NCBI GenBank assembly: GCA_902538745.1
Contig: CACBGP010000003.1
Span: 1 to 64,000, forward strand
Source: an uncultured Pelagibacteraceae bacterium
Lineage (GTDB): Bacteria > Pseudomonadota > Alphaproteobacteria > Pelagibacterales > Pelagibacteraceae
Reading direction: 5' to 3'
Length of the DNA: 64,000 bases
The translations under genes were made by a program, and so were the position numbers. The notes beneath the pieces are model-generated. The model was not told where the DNA came from. It worked only from the letters and a program-made list of their open reading frames with translations, and searched no databases. Shown piece after piece: positions 48,963 through 58,357 of the stretch (its first letter is position 1; each line of letters begins with the position of its first letter).

Positions 48963-49531
48963 TAATCTTCTTTATTATCAGTAACAGCGTAAGGCTTAAA
49001 TCCTCGTGTAGCGTCCCCAATTTTTTTTGCTGGATTACCAGCCATTATAGATTTTTCTGGAACATCTTTGGTTACAACTGCGTTAGCACCAATTAAAGAA
49101 TTTTTTCCAACAAGAACAGGTCCTAAGATTTGAGCACCAGAACCTACCACTACATTTTCTTCTAAGGTAGGATGCCTTTTTGAATTTCTTTGTTCATTTG
49201 TATTAATGCTTGGAGATGTACCCCCAAGAGTAACATTATGATAGATTGTTACGTTATCGCTTATTTCAGATGTTTCGCCAATGACTACACCCATACCATG
49301 ATCAATAAATAAATTTTTTCCAATTTTTGCCTTTGGGTGAATTTCAATCCCAGTAAAAAATCTTGATAATTGTGAAATAATTCTTGCTACTAAATCAAAC
49401 TTTGCAATTGCAAAAAAATTTGCAATTCTGTGAAAAAATATCGCCTTTACTCCTGGATAAGTTAATATTAAACTTAATTTAGATTTTGCCGCAGGGTCAC
49501 GGTCGATTATAGATTGTAAAAAATCATTCAT
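48962..49531 (-). CDS. cysE: Serine O-acetyltransferase
   Basis: Hexapeptide repeats; GIEIHPKAKIGKNLFIDHGMGVVIGETSEISDNVTIYHNVTLGG. Confidence 0.93.
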   Translation of the reverse strand: MNDFLQSIIDRDPAAKSKLSLILTYPGVKAIFFHRIANFFAIAKFDLVARIISQLSRFFTGIEIHPKAKIGKNLFIDHGMGVVIGETSEISDNVTIYHNVTLGGTSPSINTNEQRNSKRHPTLEENVVVGSGAQILGPVLVGKNSLIGANAVVTKDVPEKSIMAGNPAKKIGDATRGFKPYAVTDNKED

Positions 49532-49598
49532 GTTGTATTTATTGTGTCAGTAGATTTAGTTTATATAGTTATTTTAAAGGATATTTAAAGGATTTATT

Positions 49599-50009
49599 AT
49601 GTACAAAAATACTAATTGTTTTCATTTAGCTATACCATGTGGTGATTTAGAAACTGCTAAAAAATTTTATAGCGAGACTCTTGGATGTAGCTTAAGTAAT
49701 TCTGAAAAAGAATGGGCTGATGTAGATTTTTGGGGAAATGAATTAACCCTTCATGCTAGTGATCACAAACTTAGTAATGAAAGACACGATGTTGATATGG
49801 GTAATGTCTCAGTTCCTCACTTCGGTGTTCATTTATCAAGAAAAGATTTTGATGCTTTGAAACAAAGATTAAAAGATAAAGGGGCAAAATACTATGATGA
49901 GCCTTATCTTAGATTTAAAGGCACAAAGTACGAGCAAGAAACATTTTTTGTTAAAGATCCAAACGATAATATTTTGGAAATAAAAACATTAACAGCAAAT
50001 CCTGAATAA
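49599..50009 (+). CDS. VOC family (glyoxalase/dioxygenase-like) protein
   Basis: FHLAIPCGDLETAKKFYSETLGCSL, FFVKDPNDNILEIKT. Confidence 0.88.
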   Translation: MYKNTNCFHLAIPCGDLETAKKFYSETLGCSLSNSEKEWADVDFWGNELTLHASDHKLSNERHDVDMGNVSVPHFGVHLSRKDFDALKQRLKDKGAKYYDEPYLRFKGTKYEQETFFVKDPNDNILEIKTLTANPE

Positions 50010-50037
50010 TCTTAATCAAATTACACCAAGGTGTGAA

Positions 50038-50499
50038 ATGACTTTCAGAAGAAATTTATTAAAAATTATTGGTTTATCTTTTGTGTCATTGATTCTGTAT
50101 CCATATAAGTTGGTACTTTCAGAGACAAAAAAAATAATAAATCAGAACCTTACCAGTAAACAAAAAGAAATTATGTTTAATGAAGGCACTGAAAAACCCT
50201 TTACTAGCGAATTATTAAAAGAAAAAAGGAAAGGTTTTTACCATTGTGCCAATTGTGGAAACAAATTATTTTCATCAGAGGCTAAATTCGATAGCGGTAC
50301 TGGTTGGCCATCATTTAGTGAAGCTTTACCAGGAGCTTTTAAAACAAAAGTAGATTATTCATTTGGTATGAAAAGAATCGAGTATCATTGTGCAAAATGT
50401 GGGGTCCATCATGGACACGTTTTTGACGATGGCCCAAGCTCAACTGGTAAAAGATTTTGTAATAATGGGTTGTGTTTACTATTTATCCCTGAAACTTGA
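50038..50499 (+). CDS. msrB: Peptide-methionine (R)-S-oxide reductase
   Basis: FYHCANCGNKLFSSEAKFDSGTGWPSF, YHCAKCGVHHGHVFDDGPSSTGKRFCNNG. Confidence 0.94.
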   Translation: MTFRRNLLKIIGLSFVSLILYPYKLVLSETKKIINQNLTSKQKEIMFNEGTEKPFTSELLKEKRKGFYHCANCGNKLFSSEAKFDSGTGWPSFSEALPGAFKTKVDYSFGMKRIEYHCAKCGVHHGHVFDDGPSSTGKRFCNNGLCLLFIPET

Positions 50500-50558
50500 T
50501 AATCATTTTTATTTTTTAAAGATTTAAAGTAAGTTCAGAACATTCAAATATCTATGTT

Positions 50559-51167
50559 ATGGAATTTGCTTTATTGGGTTTTTTAACAGGGTTAAGTCTT
50601 ATATTAGCTATTGGAGCTCAAAATGTTTTTGTTATAGAACAAGGTCTAAAAAAACAACACGTCTTTTTAGTTTGTTTTATTTGTTCTATATCTGATTTTA
50701 TTTTAATATTTTTAGGAATATTTCTTTTTCATTATTTTACACAATACTTTACTGCAACAGTAGAGTTAATCTTTAACATTTTATTAATTATTTTTTTAAT
50801 TCATTTTATATATTCAAAACTAAAATCCTTAAATTCAATAGTAAGTTTTAACGATAGAGTTCCTGAAATCTCAAAATTAAACGTTTTCATAAAAACACTT
50901 GGTTTTACTTATTTAAATCCACATGTTTACTCTGATACTGTATTTTTTTTAGGAAATTTTTCTAAAAGTTTTATTTTAAATCAAAAAATATTATTCGGAG
51001 CTGGAGCTTCAATAGCATCCTTCCTATTCTTTTTTACTATTGGTTATTTATCTAAATATTTATCCCAATATGCTCAAAGTTTAAAAGTGTGGAAAACAAT
51101 AAATATTTTTATTATTAGTTTTATGAGTCTACTTACAATTTTTGTTATAATGGAAACTATTAATTAG
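50559..51167 (+). CDS. LysE family amino-acid exporter
   Basis: GFLTGLSLILAIGAQNVFVIEQGL; LGFTYLNPHVYSDTVFFLG. Confidence 0.9.
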   Translation: MEFALLGFLTGLSLILAIGAQNVFVIEQGLKKQHVFLVCFICSISDFILIFLGIFLFHYFTQYFTATVELIFNILLIIFLIHFIYSKLKSLNSIVSFNDRVPEISKLNVFIKTLGFTYLNPHVYSDTVFFLGNFSKSFILNQKILFGAGASIASFLFFFTIGYLSKYLSQYAQSLKVWKTINIFIISFMSLLTIFVIMETIN

Positions 51168-52446
51168 AATATCCATATTTTTTTAATCTTACATCACCAG
51201 TTCTGGCATGAGCTTCCATTCCCTCATATCTTGATATTCTTGCTGCAGCAGCACCAACTAGTTCAGTAGATTCTTTTGTCATTCGTTGAAAACTTAAAGT
51301 TTTAATAAATTTACCAACAAATAAACCACCGGTATATTTACCAGCTCCTTTAGTTGGTAAAATATGATTTGTACCCGAACATTTATCTCCATAAGCAACT
51401 GTAGTTTCTTCTCCTACAAATAACGATCCATAATTTGTTAATCGTTCATAAAACCATTTTAAGTTTTCTGTTTGAACTTCTAAATGTTCTGGAGCGTATT
51501 CGTCACTAATCTTAACAATTTCTTCATCAGTATCGCAAAGAATTACCTCACCATAATCTCTCCAAGCTGCTTCTGCACTTTTTCTAGGAACTTCGGGTAA
51601 TTCTGAAATTAATTCTGGAACTCTCTTTAATACTTTCTCAGCTAACTCTTTACTTGTTGTGTATAACCAACATGGAGAATTATAGCCGTGTTCTGCTTGA
51701 CCCACTAAGTCTACAGCAACTATCTCTGGATCGGCTTTTGCATCAGCAATTATTCCAATTTCAGTTGGACCCGCAAATAAATCTATTCCCACTTTGCCAT
51801 ATAAAATTCTTTTCGCTTCAGCTACAAACTGGTTCCCCGGACCAACAATGATATCTGCTGGAGGGTTCTTAAATAATCCATTAGTCATCGCAGCAATCGC
51901 TGGAACACCACCTAAGTTCAATATTACATCTGCTCCACAGAGATCGGCAGTGTAGACAATAGCAGGGTGGGCACCAACATTTTCTTTTGGAGGGCTACAT
52001 GCGATTATATTTTTAACACCGGCAACTTTAGCTGTAGTAACACTCATAACAGCAGAAGCGATATGAGCATATCTTCCACCTGGTATGTAACAACCAGCAG
52101 TATTAACAGGAACTAATTTTTGACCTGCATATAAACCATCAGATAATTCAACTTCAAAATCTTGACCGTAATTTTTAAGTTGAGCTTCAGCAAATTTTCT
52201 TACTCGATCAAAAGAAAATTGGATATCATCTTTAGTTTTTTGATCTAAAGTTTTTTTTATTTCATCAATTCTTTCTTTTGAAACAATTATTTCCCCATCG
52301 TATTTGTCAAACTTTTTTGTTAAATCAATACAGCCTTGTTCTTTTGTAGTTTCAATGTCTTTTAATAAATCTTGAACTATTCCTGTTGTCTTATTGTCAT
52401 CTGTTGATGATGTTTTTGGAGATTTTTTTAGATATGTGATAGCCAT
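51160..52446 (-). CDS. Histidinol-dehydrogenase-family protein, best read as sulfopropanediol 3-dehydrogenase (HpsN)-like
   Basis: PGGRYAHIASAVMSVTTAKVAGVKNIIACSPP, GLFKNPPADIIVGPGNQFVAEAKRILYGKVGIDLFAGPTEIGIIADA; sits in a sulfonate locus. Confidence 0.75.
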   Translation of the reverse strand: MAITYLKKSPKTSSTDDNKTTGIVQDLLKDIETTKEQGCIDLTKKFDKYDGEIIVSKERIDEIKKTLDQKTKDDIQFSFDRVRKFAEAQLKNYGQDFEVELSDGLYAGQKLVPVNTAGCYIPGGRYAHIASAVMSVTTAKVAGVKNIIACSPPKENVGAHPAIVYTADLCGADVILNLGGVPAIAAMTNGLFKNPPADIIVGPGNQFVAEAKRILYGKVGIDLFAGPTEIGIIADAKADPEIVAVDLVGQAEHGYNSPCWLYTTSKELAEKVLKRVPELISELPEVPRKSAEAAWRDYGEVILCDTDEEIVKISDEYAPEHLEVQTENLKWFYERLTNYGSLFVGEETTVAYGDKCSGTNHILPTKGAGKYTGGLFVGKFIKTLSFQRMTKESTELVGAAAARISRYEGMEAHARTGDVRLKKYGYSN

Positions 52447-52507
52447 ATTAATTATTTACTATAGTTGAATTATTTAAGACAATTTCAATTTTATTGCAAT
52501 CAAACAA

Positions 52508-53419
52508 TTAATCTAAAGCAACAACAGCTGCAGCAATAGAAGCTAATCTTGCTGGAGCATCATCAGAACGACTAGTTATTACTACTGGAACTTTACCACC
52601 AACAACCACACCTGCTGCACACGCTCCACAAAAATATATAAGCATTTTTACTAATCCATTTCCCGTTTCAACACTTGGAACCAGTAATACGTCAGCCATA
52701 CCAGCTACACTATTTTGTATTCCTTTAATAGCAGCAGATTTTTTTGAGATACTATTATCAAATGCTAACGGACCAAAAACATCGGCATTTAAATTTTCTT
52801 TTTTTGCTAATTTAGTTAATTCTTCAGCCTCTTTCGAACTTGGAACACTATCTAAAATTTCTTCAGTAGCAGATAATATTGCGACCTTAGGTTTTTCAAT
52901 ACCAATTCTATTGGAAAAATTAATAACATTTTTAAGAATATGTAATTTTGTTTTTACATTAGGCAAAACATTCAATGCTCCATCAGTAATTATTAAAGGT
53001 TTATCCTCTTTTCCTAAAGTCATATGCCAAATATGACTTAATCTGGTTTTTCCAAGTAAACCATATTCTCTTTTCAAAACTTCTTTCATTAGAACGTCAG
53101 TATGAATATGGCCTTTAACAATAATTTTGATCTTTTGTTCGCTCGCAAGTTTTGCAGCAATGACGGCTGTATTGTTTTCAATAGGTTCATGAATTATCTC
53201 ATAATTTGAGATATCCCATTTTAAATCTTGTGCGCACTTATTTATTTCTTTTTCATCACCTATAAAAATTGGCTCAATTAGATTTTCTTTAACAGCATCT
53301 TGCACCGACTGCATAGGAAGAGGTTTTCCTGCATTAACAATCCCTGCTTTAACACCTTTCTTTTTATGAGCAACGTTGAGCAAGTTATCAGGACAAATAA
53401 TTTCTTTTTTGGACAGCAT
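52508..53419 (-). CDS. pta: Phosphate acetyl/butyryltransferase-family protein
   Basis: IIVKGHIHTDVLMKEVLKREYGL, ITDGALNVLPN, VPSVETGNGLVKMLIYFCGACAAGVVVGGKVPVVITSRSD. Confidence 0.85.
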   Translation of the reverse strand: MLSKKEIICPDNLLNVAHKKKGVKAGIVNAGKPLPMQSVQDAVKENLIEPIFIGDEKEINKCAQDLKWDISNYEIIHEPIENNTAVIAAKLASEQKIKIIVKGHIHTDVLMKEVLKREYGLLGKTRLSHIWHMTLGKEDKPLIITDGALNVLPNVKTKLHILKNVINFSNRIGIEKPKVAILSATEEILDSVPSSKEAEELTKLAKKENLNADVFGPLAFDNSISKKSAAIKGIQNSVAGMADVLLVPSVETGNGLVKMLIYFCGACAAGVVVGGKVPVVITSRSDDAPARLASIAAAVVALD

Positions 53420-53421
53420 GA

Positions 53422-54441
53422 CTATTTTTTTAAATCTACTAAATCTTTTTTGATAATTTTTGACAATTTGATTTCTTTTTTTACGTTCATTCTAAACCTT
53501 TTATCTTTATTTTGACCAGGATACATTATCTCTTTTACTCCTTTTATTTTAGGCAATCTTTTAATCGTTTTAATATTATTCTTAATTCTTGAGGTATAAT
53601 TTTTGACAAATAAGTTTGTTTTAAATGTGATAAACAAATGTCCAATATTTTGTGGACCTGAAAAATCATCAAAAGGATCCTTAACCTTACCTGCATGATT
53701 TCCACCAGTTAAAACACCACTTAGAATATCTACCATCCACGCTAAACCTGAACCTCTAAAACCTGCAATAGGTAATTGAACTCCGTAAAGAGCCTTTTTT
53801 GCATCCGTTGTAGGTTTACCAAATTTATCTAATGCAACACCTTTTGGTATTTTTTGATTATTTCTAGCTGCAAATCTAATTTTTCCTCTATTAATTTTTG
53901 CAATAGCTGTATCTAATATAAAAGGTACCTTTGCTCCAGTTGGAGAGCCAAAACATATGGGATTAGTTCCAAACAAACTTTTTTTTGCACCATAAGGAGC
54001 GATTGCTGGTGGAGCGTTAGTATAAATCATAGTGATTAAATTTTTTTTGACTGCTTGCTCAGCGTAATATCCAGACAATCCATAGTGACCACTATTTTTT
54101 ACTGCCACTAAACCGATACCTGTTTTTTTGGCACATTCGATTGCTTTTCTAATCGCAAGATCAGCTGCAACGAAGCCAATACTATTATCAGCATCAATGT
54201 GAGCTATCGATTGAGATATTTTTTTAACTTTTATTCTAGGTTTTGGATTAATAACTTTTTTAGATATTCTTTCACAATACATTCTTAATCTAGAAAGACC
54301 ATGACCATAAGCACCAACTAACTCGGCATTAATCAAAGCATTAGCTGAAATAACAGCATGTGGATTACTTAATCCGTAATTTTTAAAAATTTTGATAACT
54401 TCTTTTTTTAGATTTTCTGTTTTCAAATTAGCCTTTTCCAC
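53422..54441 (-). CDS. Malate/L-lactate/sulfolactate dehydrogenase (LDH2/ComC-like)
   Basis: GIGLVAVKNSGHYGLSGYYAEQAV, YTNAPPAIAPYGAKKSLFGTNPICFG. Confidence 0.85.
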   Translation of the reverse strand: MEKANLKTENLKKEVIKIFKNYGLSNPHAVISANALINAELVGAYGHGLSRLRMYCERISKKVINPKPRIKVKKISQSIAHIDADNSIGFVAADLAIRKAIECAKKTGIGLVAVKNSGHYGLSGYYAEQAVKKNLITMIYTNAPPAIAPYGAKKSLFGTNPICFGSPTGAKVPFILDTAIAKINRGKIRFAARNNQKIPKGVALDKFGKPTTDAKKALYGVQLPIAGFRGSGLAWMVDILSGVLTGGNHAGKVKDPFDDFSGPQNIGHLFITFKTNLFVKNYTSRIKNNIKTIKRLPKIKGVKEIMYPGQNKDKRFRMNVKKEIKLSKIIKKDLVDLKK

Positions 54442-56353
54442 GCCATGGAATTGTTTTGTCTATTATTTTTCTCAAGGTGACATCAAATAATAAACCAAGC
54501 ATTCCCATTATAAATATAGTGATCCAAATAACTTCATATTGAAAATATTTTTTAGCAACGTTTTCAACGAAACCAATTCCAGTTGTTCCAGCTAAAAATT
54601 CGGCAGCAACCAGAGTTCCCCAACACATTCCTACTGCAACTCTTATTCCAGTAAGTATTTCTGGTAAAGAGTTGGGAAAAATTACATACCTCAAGATTTG
54701 TTTTTTTGATGCACCAAGTGAGTGAGCTGCATGGATTTTTGATAACTGAGTACCAGAGGCACCAGCTCTCGCAGAAATAATCATGATTGATAATGAGACC
54801 ATAAATAACAAGAAAACCTTGCCAGTATTATCTATTCCTAAAACCGAAATGATTAAAGGAGCCCAAGCCAGAGGGGGAACAGGTCTGTAAAGCTCAATTA
54901 ACGGATCAAAGAAACCTTTGGCAAATCTATTTAATCCCATAAATAATCCAAGCGGTACACCAATTAATATTCCAAACACTAATCCTAAAAATACTCTTAA
55001 AAATGAATCCCAAATATGACCATAAGGCACTGGTACTTTAAATAACTTAAAGTCTCCTGTTACTAATTTTAAAACTTGGCCTTTAAAATTTTGTTTAACA
55101 ATTCCATCTTGAGTGTGAACTGGGTATTCACCAGGTAAAATATCAGCTATCCAATCTGGTAAAATAAAACCAATCATTTTACTAACATCAACCAGTTCTA
55201 CCCATAGAAGAGGAATTTCTTTATAACCTACACTCGGTTTAAGCATAAGCATAAACTTATCAAATGTATCTGACGGCTTTGGTAGCCATCTACCAGATCC
55301 TTGTTCTGAACAGCTTGGCCCACTTGCAACAATAGTACCAGCTGGAAATAAAAATATATCTACAAATCTCAATCCCCCTTGAGCTTCTTTTTGGGCAACA
55401 TCAAAATTGATAATTGCATTTTGCATTTCGTTTAACGCATTGGGTGGATATATGCTTGCAAATTCTATTCGTCGTGCAATTTTAACAATATCTTTAGCGT
55501 AAGTTGAAGCTACTTCTTGAGTATCATCTAAATTTTTTCGATAAGCTTTGATCTCATCTTTGAGCTCTTTTATTTTATCTTTAAATTGAGGATTATGATT
55601 TCTTAACTTAAAGAATTCATCACTAATAATTTGTAATTCTTTTGCGGCAGCATCAAATTTTAAACCTCTTTTAGTCTCTGGAACTAAAGGTACTTCGATA
55701 GTATTTTCTATAGACCCCGTTCCAGACTGAACCTTTATAATTCCCCAATCTCCTTGCTCACTTACTGCTTTAAGTCTCTCATTGGCTTCTTGTTCTGTTT
55801 CAAAAGGATATTCAGGTTTTCTAAAATTTTCTGTTAATAGGTTAATTTTTCCAGTGATGTCATCTATTTTGAATTTTGTCTCATTTTCAATTAAATCCTC
55901 ATTAGTCAATAAAGGAATTAACTGAATAGTTTTGTTGATAAATTCTGTAAGATCTGTTTTTTGTTGCAAGTTAAGATCTTCAGAAAGTTTGATTTCATTT
56001 AAAGTTGCTTTAAGATTTTTATTTTCTTTCTTAATTTGAGCAGTACTTTTGAATTCTCGTTGCTCTATTGGAAATTGATATTTTAAACCTAATAAAGAAT
56101 CGTTAACTTTTGCTACTTGGCAAAGTTCATTAGCTGATTTTGGGTAAAAACCTTTTGCAATATCCCAAGAATAGTAAAGCCATACCAATAATAGAAAGCT
56201 ACTTCCGACTATAATCCAATGAGTACCACCTCTTGCCCTTTCAGGATTTCCAAAAACAGCATCAACTTTTTCAGTTTTGATTAATCTTCTTCCATAGAGA
56301 ATACAGCCAATGACTGAAAAAAAAATTAAAAAGGTGACTATTTGAGTTAACAT
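54428..56353 (-). CDS. tauC: TauC/SsuC-like ABC transporter permease with a long N-terminal extension
   Basis: C-terminal permease GASKKQILRYVIFPNSLPEILTGIRVAVGMCWGTLVAAEFLAGTTGIGF; about 400 preceding residues with TM segments and a charged helical region. Confidence 0.88.
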   Translation of the reverse strand: MLTQIVTFLIFFSVIGCILYGRRLIKTEKVDAVFGNPERARGGTHWIIVGSSFLLLVWLYYSWDIAKGFYPKSANELCQVAKVNDSLLGLKYQFPIEQREFKSTAQIKKENKNLKATLNEIKLSEDLNLQQKTDLTEFINKTIQLIPLLTNEDLIENETKFKIDDITGKINLLTENFRKPEYPFETEQEANERLKAVSEQGDWGIIKVQSGTGSIENTIEVPLVPETKRGLKFDAAAKELQIISDEFFKLRNHNPQFKDKIKELKDEIKAYRKNLDDTQEVASTYAKDIVKIARRIEFASIYPPNALNEMQNAIINFDVAQKEAQGGLRFVDIFLFPAGTIVASGPSCSEQGSGRWLPKPSDTFDKFMLMLKPSVGYKEIPLLWVELVDVSKMIGFILPDWIADILPGEYPVHTQDGIVKQNFKGQVLKLVTGDFKLFKVPVPYGHIWDSFLRVFLGLVFGILIGVPLGLFMGLNRFAKGFFDPLIELYRPVPPLAWAPLIISVLGIDNTGKVFLLFMVSLSIMIISARAGASGTQLSKIHAAHSLGASKKQILRYVIFPNSLPEILTGIRVAVGMCWGTLVAAEFLAGTTGIGFVENVAKKYFQYEVIWITIFIMGMLGLLFDVTLRKIIDKTIPWRGKG

Positions 56354-57151
56354 TTAATTGTCTTTTCCCATAATTTCTTCTTCCATATTCCAAATCATCT
56401 CTAATATTTCTTCACGTTTCGCAGAAAAATCTTTGTTCTTTTTAATCTCTCTTAGATCTTCTTTCAGTCCCATTGAGGCAAATGGAAGATTGTATTCTTT
56501 ATGAATTCGCCCTGGTCGAGGCGCCATAACATATAATCTTTCACCAAGTAAAAGAGCTTCTTCAACTGAGTGGGTGATTAAAATAATTGTTTTCCCTGTC
56601 TCTTTCCAAATTTTTAAAACTAGAGACTGCATTTTTTCTCTTGTTAACGCATCAAGGGCTCCTAAAGGTTCATCCATTAAAATTAGGTCAGGATCATTAA
56701 TCAAACATCTTGCAAGAGCAACTCTTTGCTGCATACCACCAGAAAGTTGATAGGTTGGAGTATTGCCAAAACCTTTTAAGCCAACTATTTCTAACCATTC
56801 ATCAACTTTTTTTTGAGTTTCAATTGGATCTTTTTTTTTCATTCTTAAACCAAAGTTGACATTTTCTGCAACTGTTAACCATTCGAACAATGCACCTTGC
56901 TGAAAAACCATGCCTCTTTCTACACCAGGTCCATCAATCTCTTTACTATTTAAAGTAATACTTCCGGAAGTTGGTCGAATAAATCCTGCGGTAATATTTA
57001 ATAAGGTTGTTTTTCCACAACCTGATGGTCCAAGAACTGTTAAAAGCTCTCCTTTTTTAAGAGTAAAATTTAAATCTTTTAAAGCGTGAACAGTTTCTCC
57101 TTTCGGAGTTTTAAAAATCATATTAAGATTTTGAGAAACTAGATCACTCAT
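56354..57151 (-). CDS. tauB: Taurine ABC transporter ATP-binding protein
   Basis: GPSGCGKTTLLNITAGF, QLSGGMQQRVALARCLI, LMDEPLGALDALTRE. Confidence 0.92.
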   Translation of the reverse strand: MSDLVSQNLNMIFKTPKGETVHALKDLNFTLKKGELLTVLGPSGCGKTTLLNITAGFIRPTSGSITLNSKEIDGPGVERGMVFQQGALFEWLTVAENVNFGLRMKKKDPIETQKKVDEWLEIVGLKGFGNTPTYQLSGGMQQRVALARCLINDPDLILMDEPLGALDALTREKMQSLVLKIWKETGKTIILITHSVEEALLLGERLYVMAPRPGRIHKEYNLPFASMGLKEDLREIKKNKDFSAKREEILEMIWNMEEEIMGKDN

Positions 57152-57183
57152 CTGTTCACTTTATATTAGAATTTATAGTAAAA

Positions 57184-57221
57184 AAATAGGCACCAATTTA
57201 ATAAAAAATTGGCGCCTATTT
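57184..57221 (-). terminator. Intercistronic hairpin between tauA and tauB
   Basis: Minus-strand RNA AAATAGGCGCCAATTT-6 nt-AAATTGGUGCCUAUUU, 16-bp stem with one G-U pair, followed by a U-tract. Confidence 0.8.
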
Positions 57222-57241
57222 AAATTTTAATTACCTTAAAA

Positions 57242-58183
57242 TTACAAAGGTAAGAAACTCGTATCTACGTTTCCTCTTGGTGTTCCCATTCCTTTTAGGA
57301 ATGCATCAAGATTTCCACTTTCCATAGAACTTTTTGTTTCCTCTGGAGTTAGAAATTTGAAACCACTTAAAGTTTCTTTCATGTCAGGAATTTTCATCTC
57401 TGAAGCTTTAGACATTGCATTCATATCGCTTTTACCAGCTCTATATCTTGCATTAGCTTCATGAGTTACTTCGATGAAAGTTCTCAACATTCCAGGATTT
57501 TCCTTCATAAACTTTGTTGTTACAGAAGTAATATCAATCCCTAGGATACCTGCATCTCTAGCTTCTTGAACTGTTAGTAATCTAGATCCAACTGCAGTAG
57601 CAGCTTTAATAGAATTACCACCAAATAAACATGCCATTACAACATCACCGCCTACTAAAGCAGCAGCACCTTCTTCAGGGTCCATTTGAATGATATCCAT
57701 TTTTTTTCTATCTGCTCCAACAACTTTCATGCTTTCATCAAAAACATATTCCGCCATTGTCCCAAGTGGAACAGCAACTTTTTTACCTTCTAATTCAGTT
57801 GCATTCGCTTTTGTAATTCCAGATGCATTAGATGTAACACAAGTTGTTCCTCCCATTCCGTATTCCATAGCAATATCAACTAATTTGATAGGTGCTTTAG
57901 ATTTTACTGCGTTAATGAATGGAACTAAACCTTGAGAGTAAGAAATATCTATATCTCCTGCTAACATTGCATCAGTCATAGCACCACCATTAGTAAAGTT
58001 AGTCCACTTTACAGGAACCCCTAGAGCTTTTGCGAAGTTTTTCTTCATCATGTCCTCTAGATTTGGACTTGGCCACTCTAAGAAGTATGCGACTCTAACT
58101 TCATTAGCTGCTGAATTAGCAACTGATATCGAAAGATTTAGAGCTACAAAACATCCAAGAATAAAACTAATTATTTTTTTCAT
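57242..58183 (-). CDS. tauA: Taurine ABC transporter substrate-binding protein
   Basis: Signal peptide; EVRVAYFLEWPSPNLEDM, KWTNFTNGGAMTDAMLAGDIDISYSQGLVPF. Confidence 0.9.
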   Translation of the reverse strand: MKKIISFILGCFVALNLSISVANSAANEVRVAYFLEWPSPNLEDMMKKNFAKALGVPVKWTNFTNGGAMTDAMLAGDIDISYSQGLVPFINAVKSKAPIKLVDIAMEYGMGGTTCVTSNASGITKANATELEGKKVAVPLGTMAEYVFDESMKVVGADRKKMDIIQMDPEEGAAALVGGDVVMACLFGGNSIKAATAVGSRLLTVQEARDAGILGIDITSVTTKFMKENPGMLRTFIEVTHEANARYRAGKSDMNAMSKASEMKIPDMKETLSGFKFLTPEETKSSMESGNLDAFLKGMGTPRGNVDTSFLPL

Positions 58184-58271
58184 TTATGCCTCTTCTTTGT
58201 TTATTTATATGTTCCAATTTTAAGATTAATTTGACCTATATGTAAAACAAAAAAATGATCATTATAGTTAT

Positions 58272-58286
58272 ACAACTTTAAGTTGT
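58272..58286. promoter_or_regulatory. Palindrome in the divergent tauA / tpa promoter region
   Basis: ACAACTT-T-AAGTTGT, perfect 7-bp arms. Confidence 0.4.
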
Positions 58287-58357
58287 GACATTATTTTGGT
58301 GGTTAATTTCTATTAATTAGTCTAAGGATTTAACTAATAAACATTTTAAATTTATTT

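Noticed and set aside
51160-52446. Calling this gene histidine-biosynthetic hisD
   Set aside because: Sequence features and sulfonate-gene neighbours fit an HpsN-like enzyme better; kept as an inference needing phylogeny.
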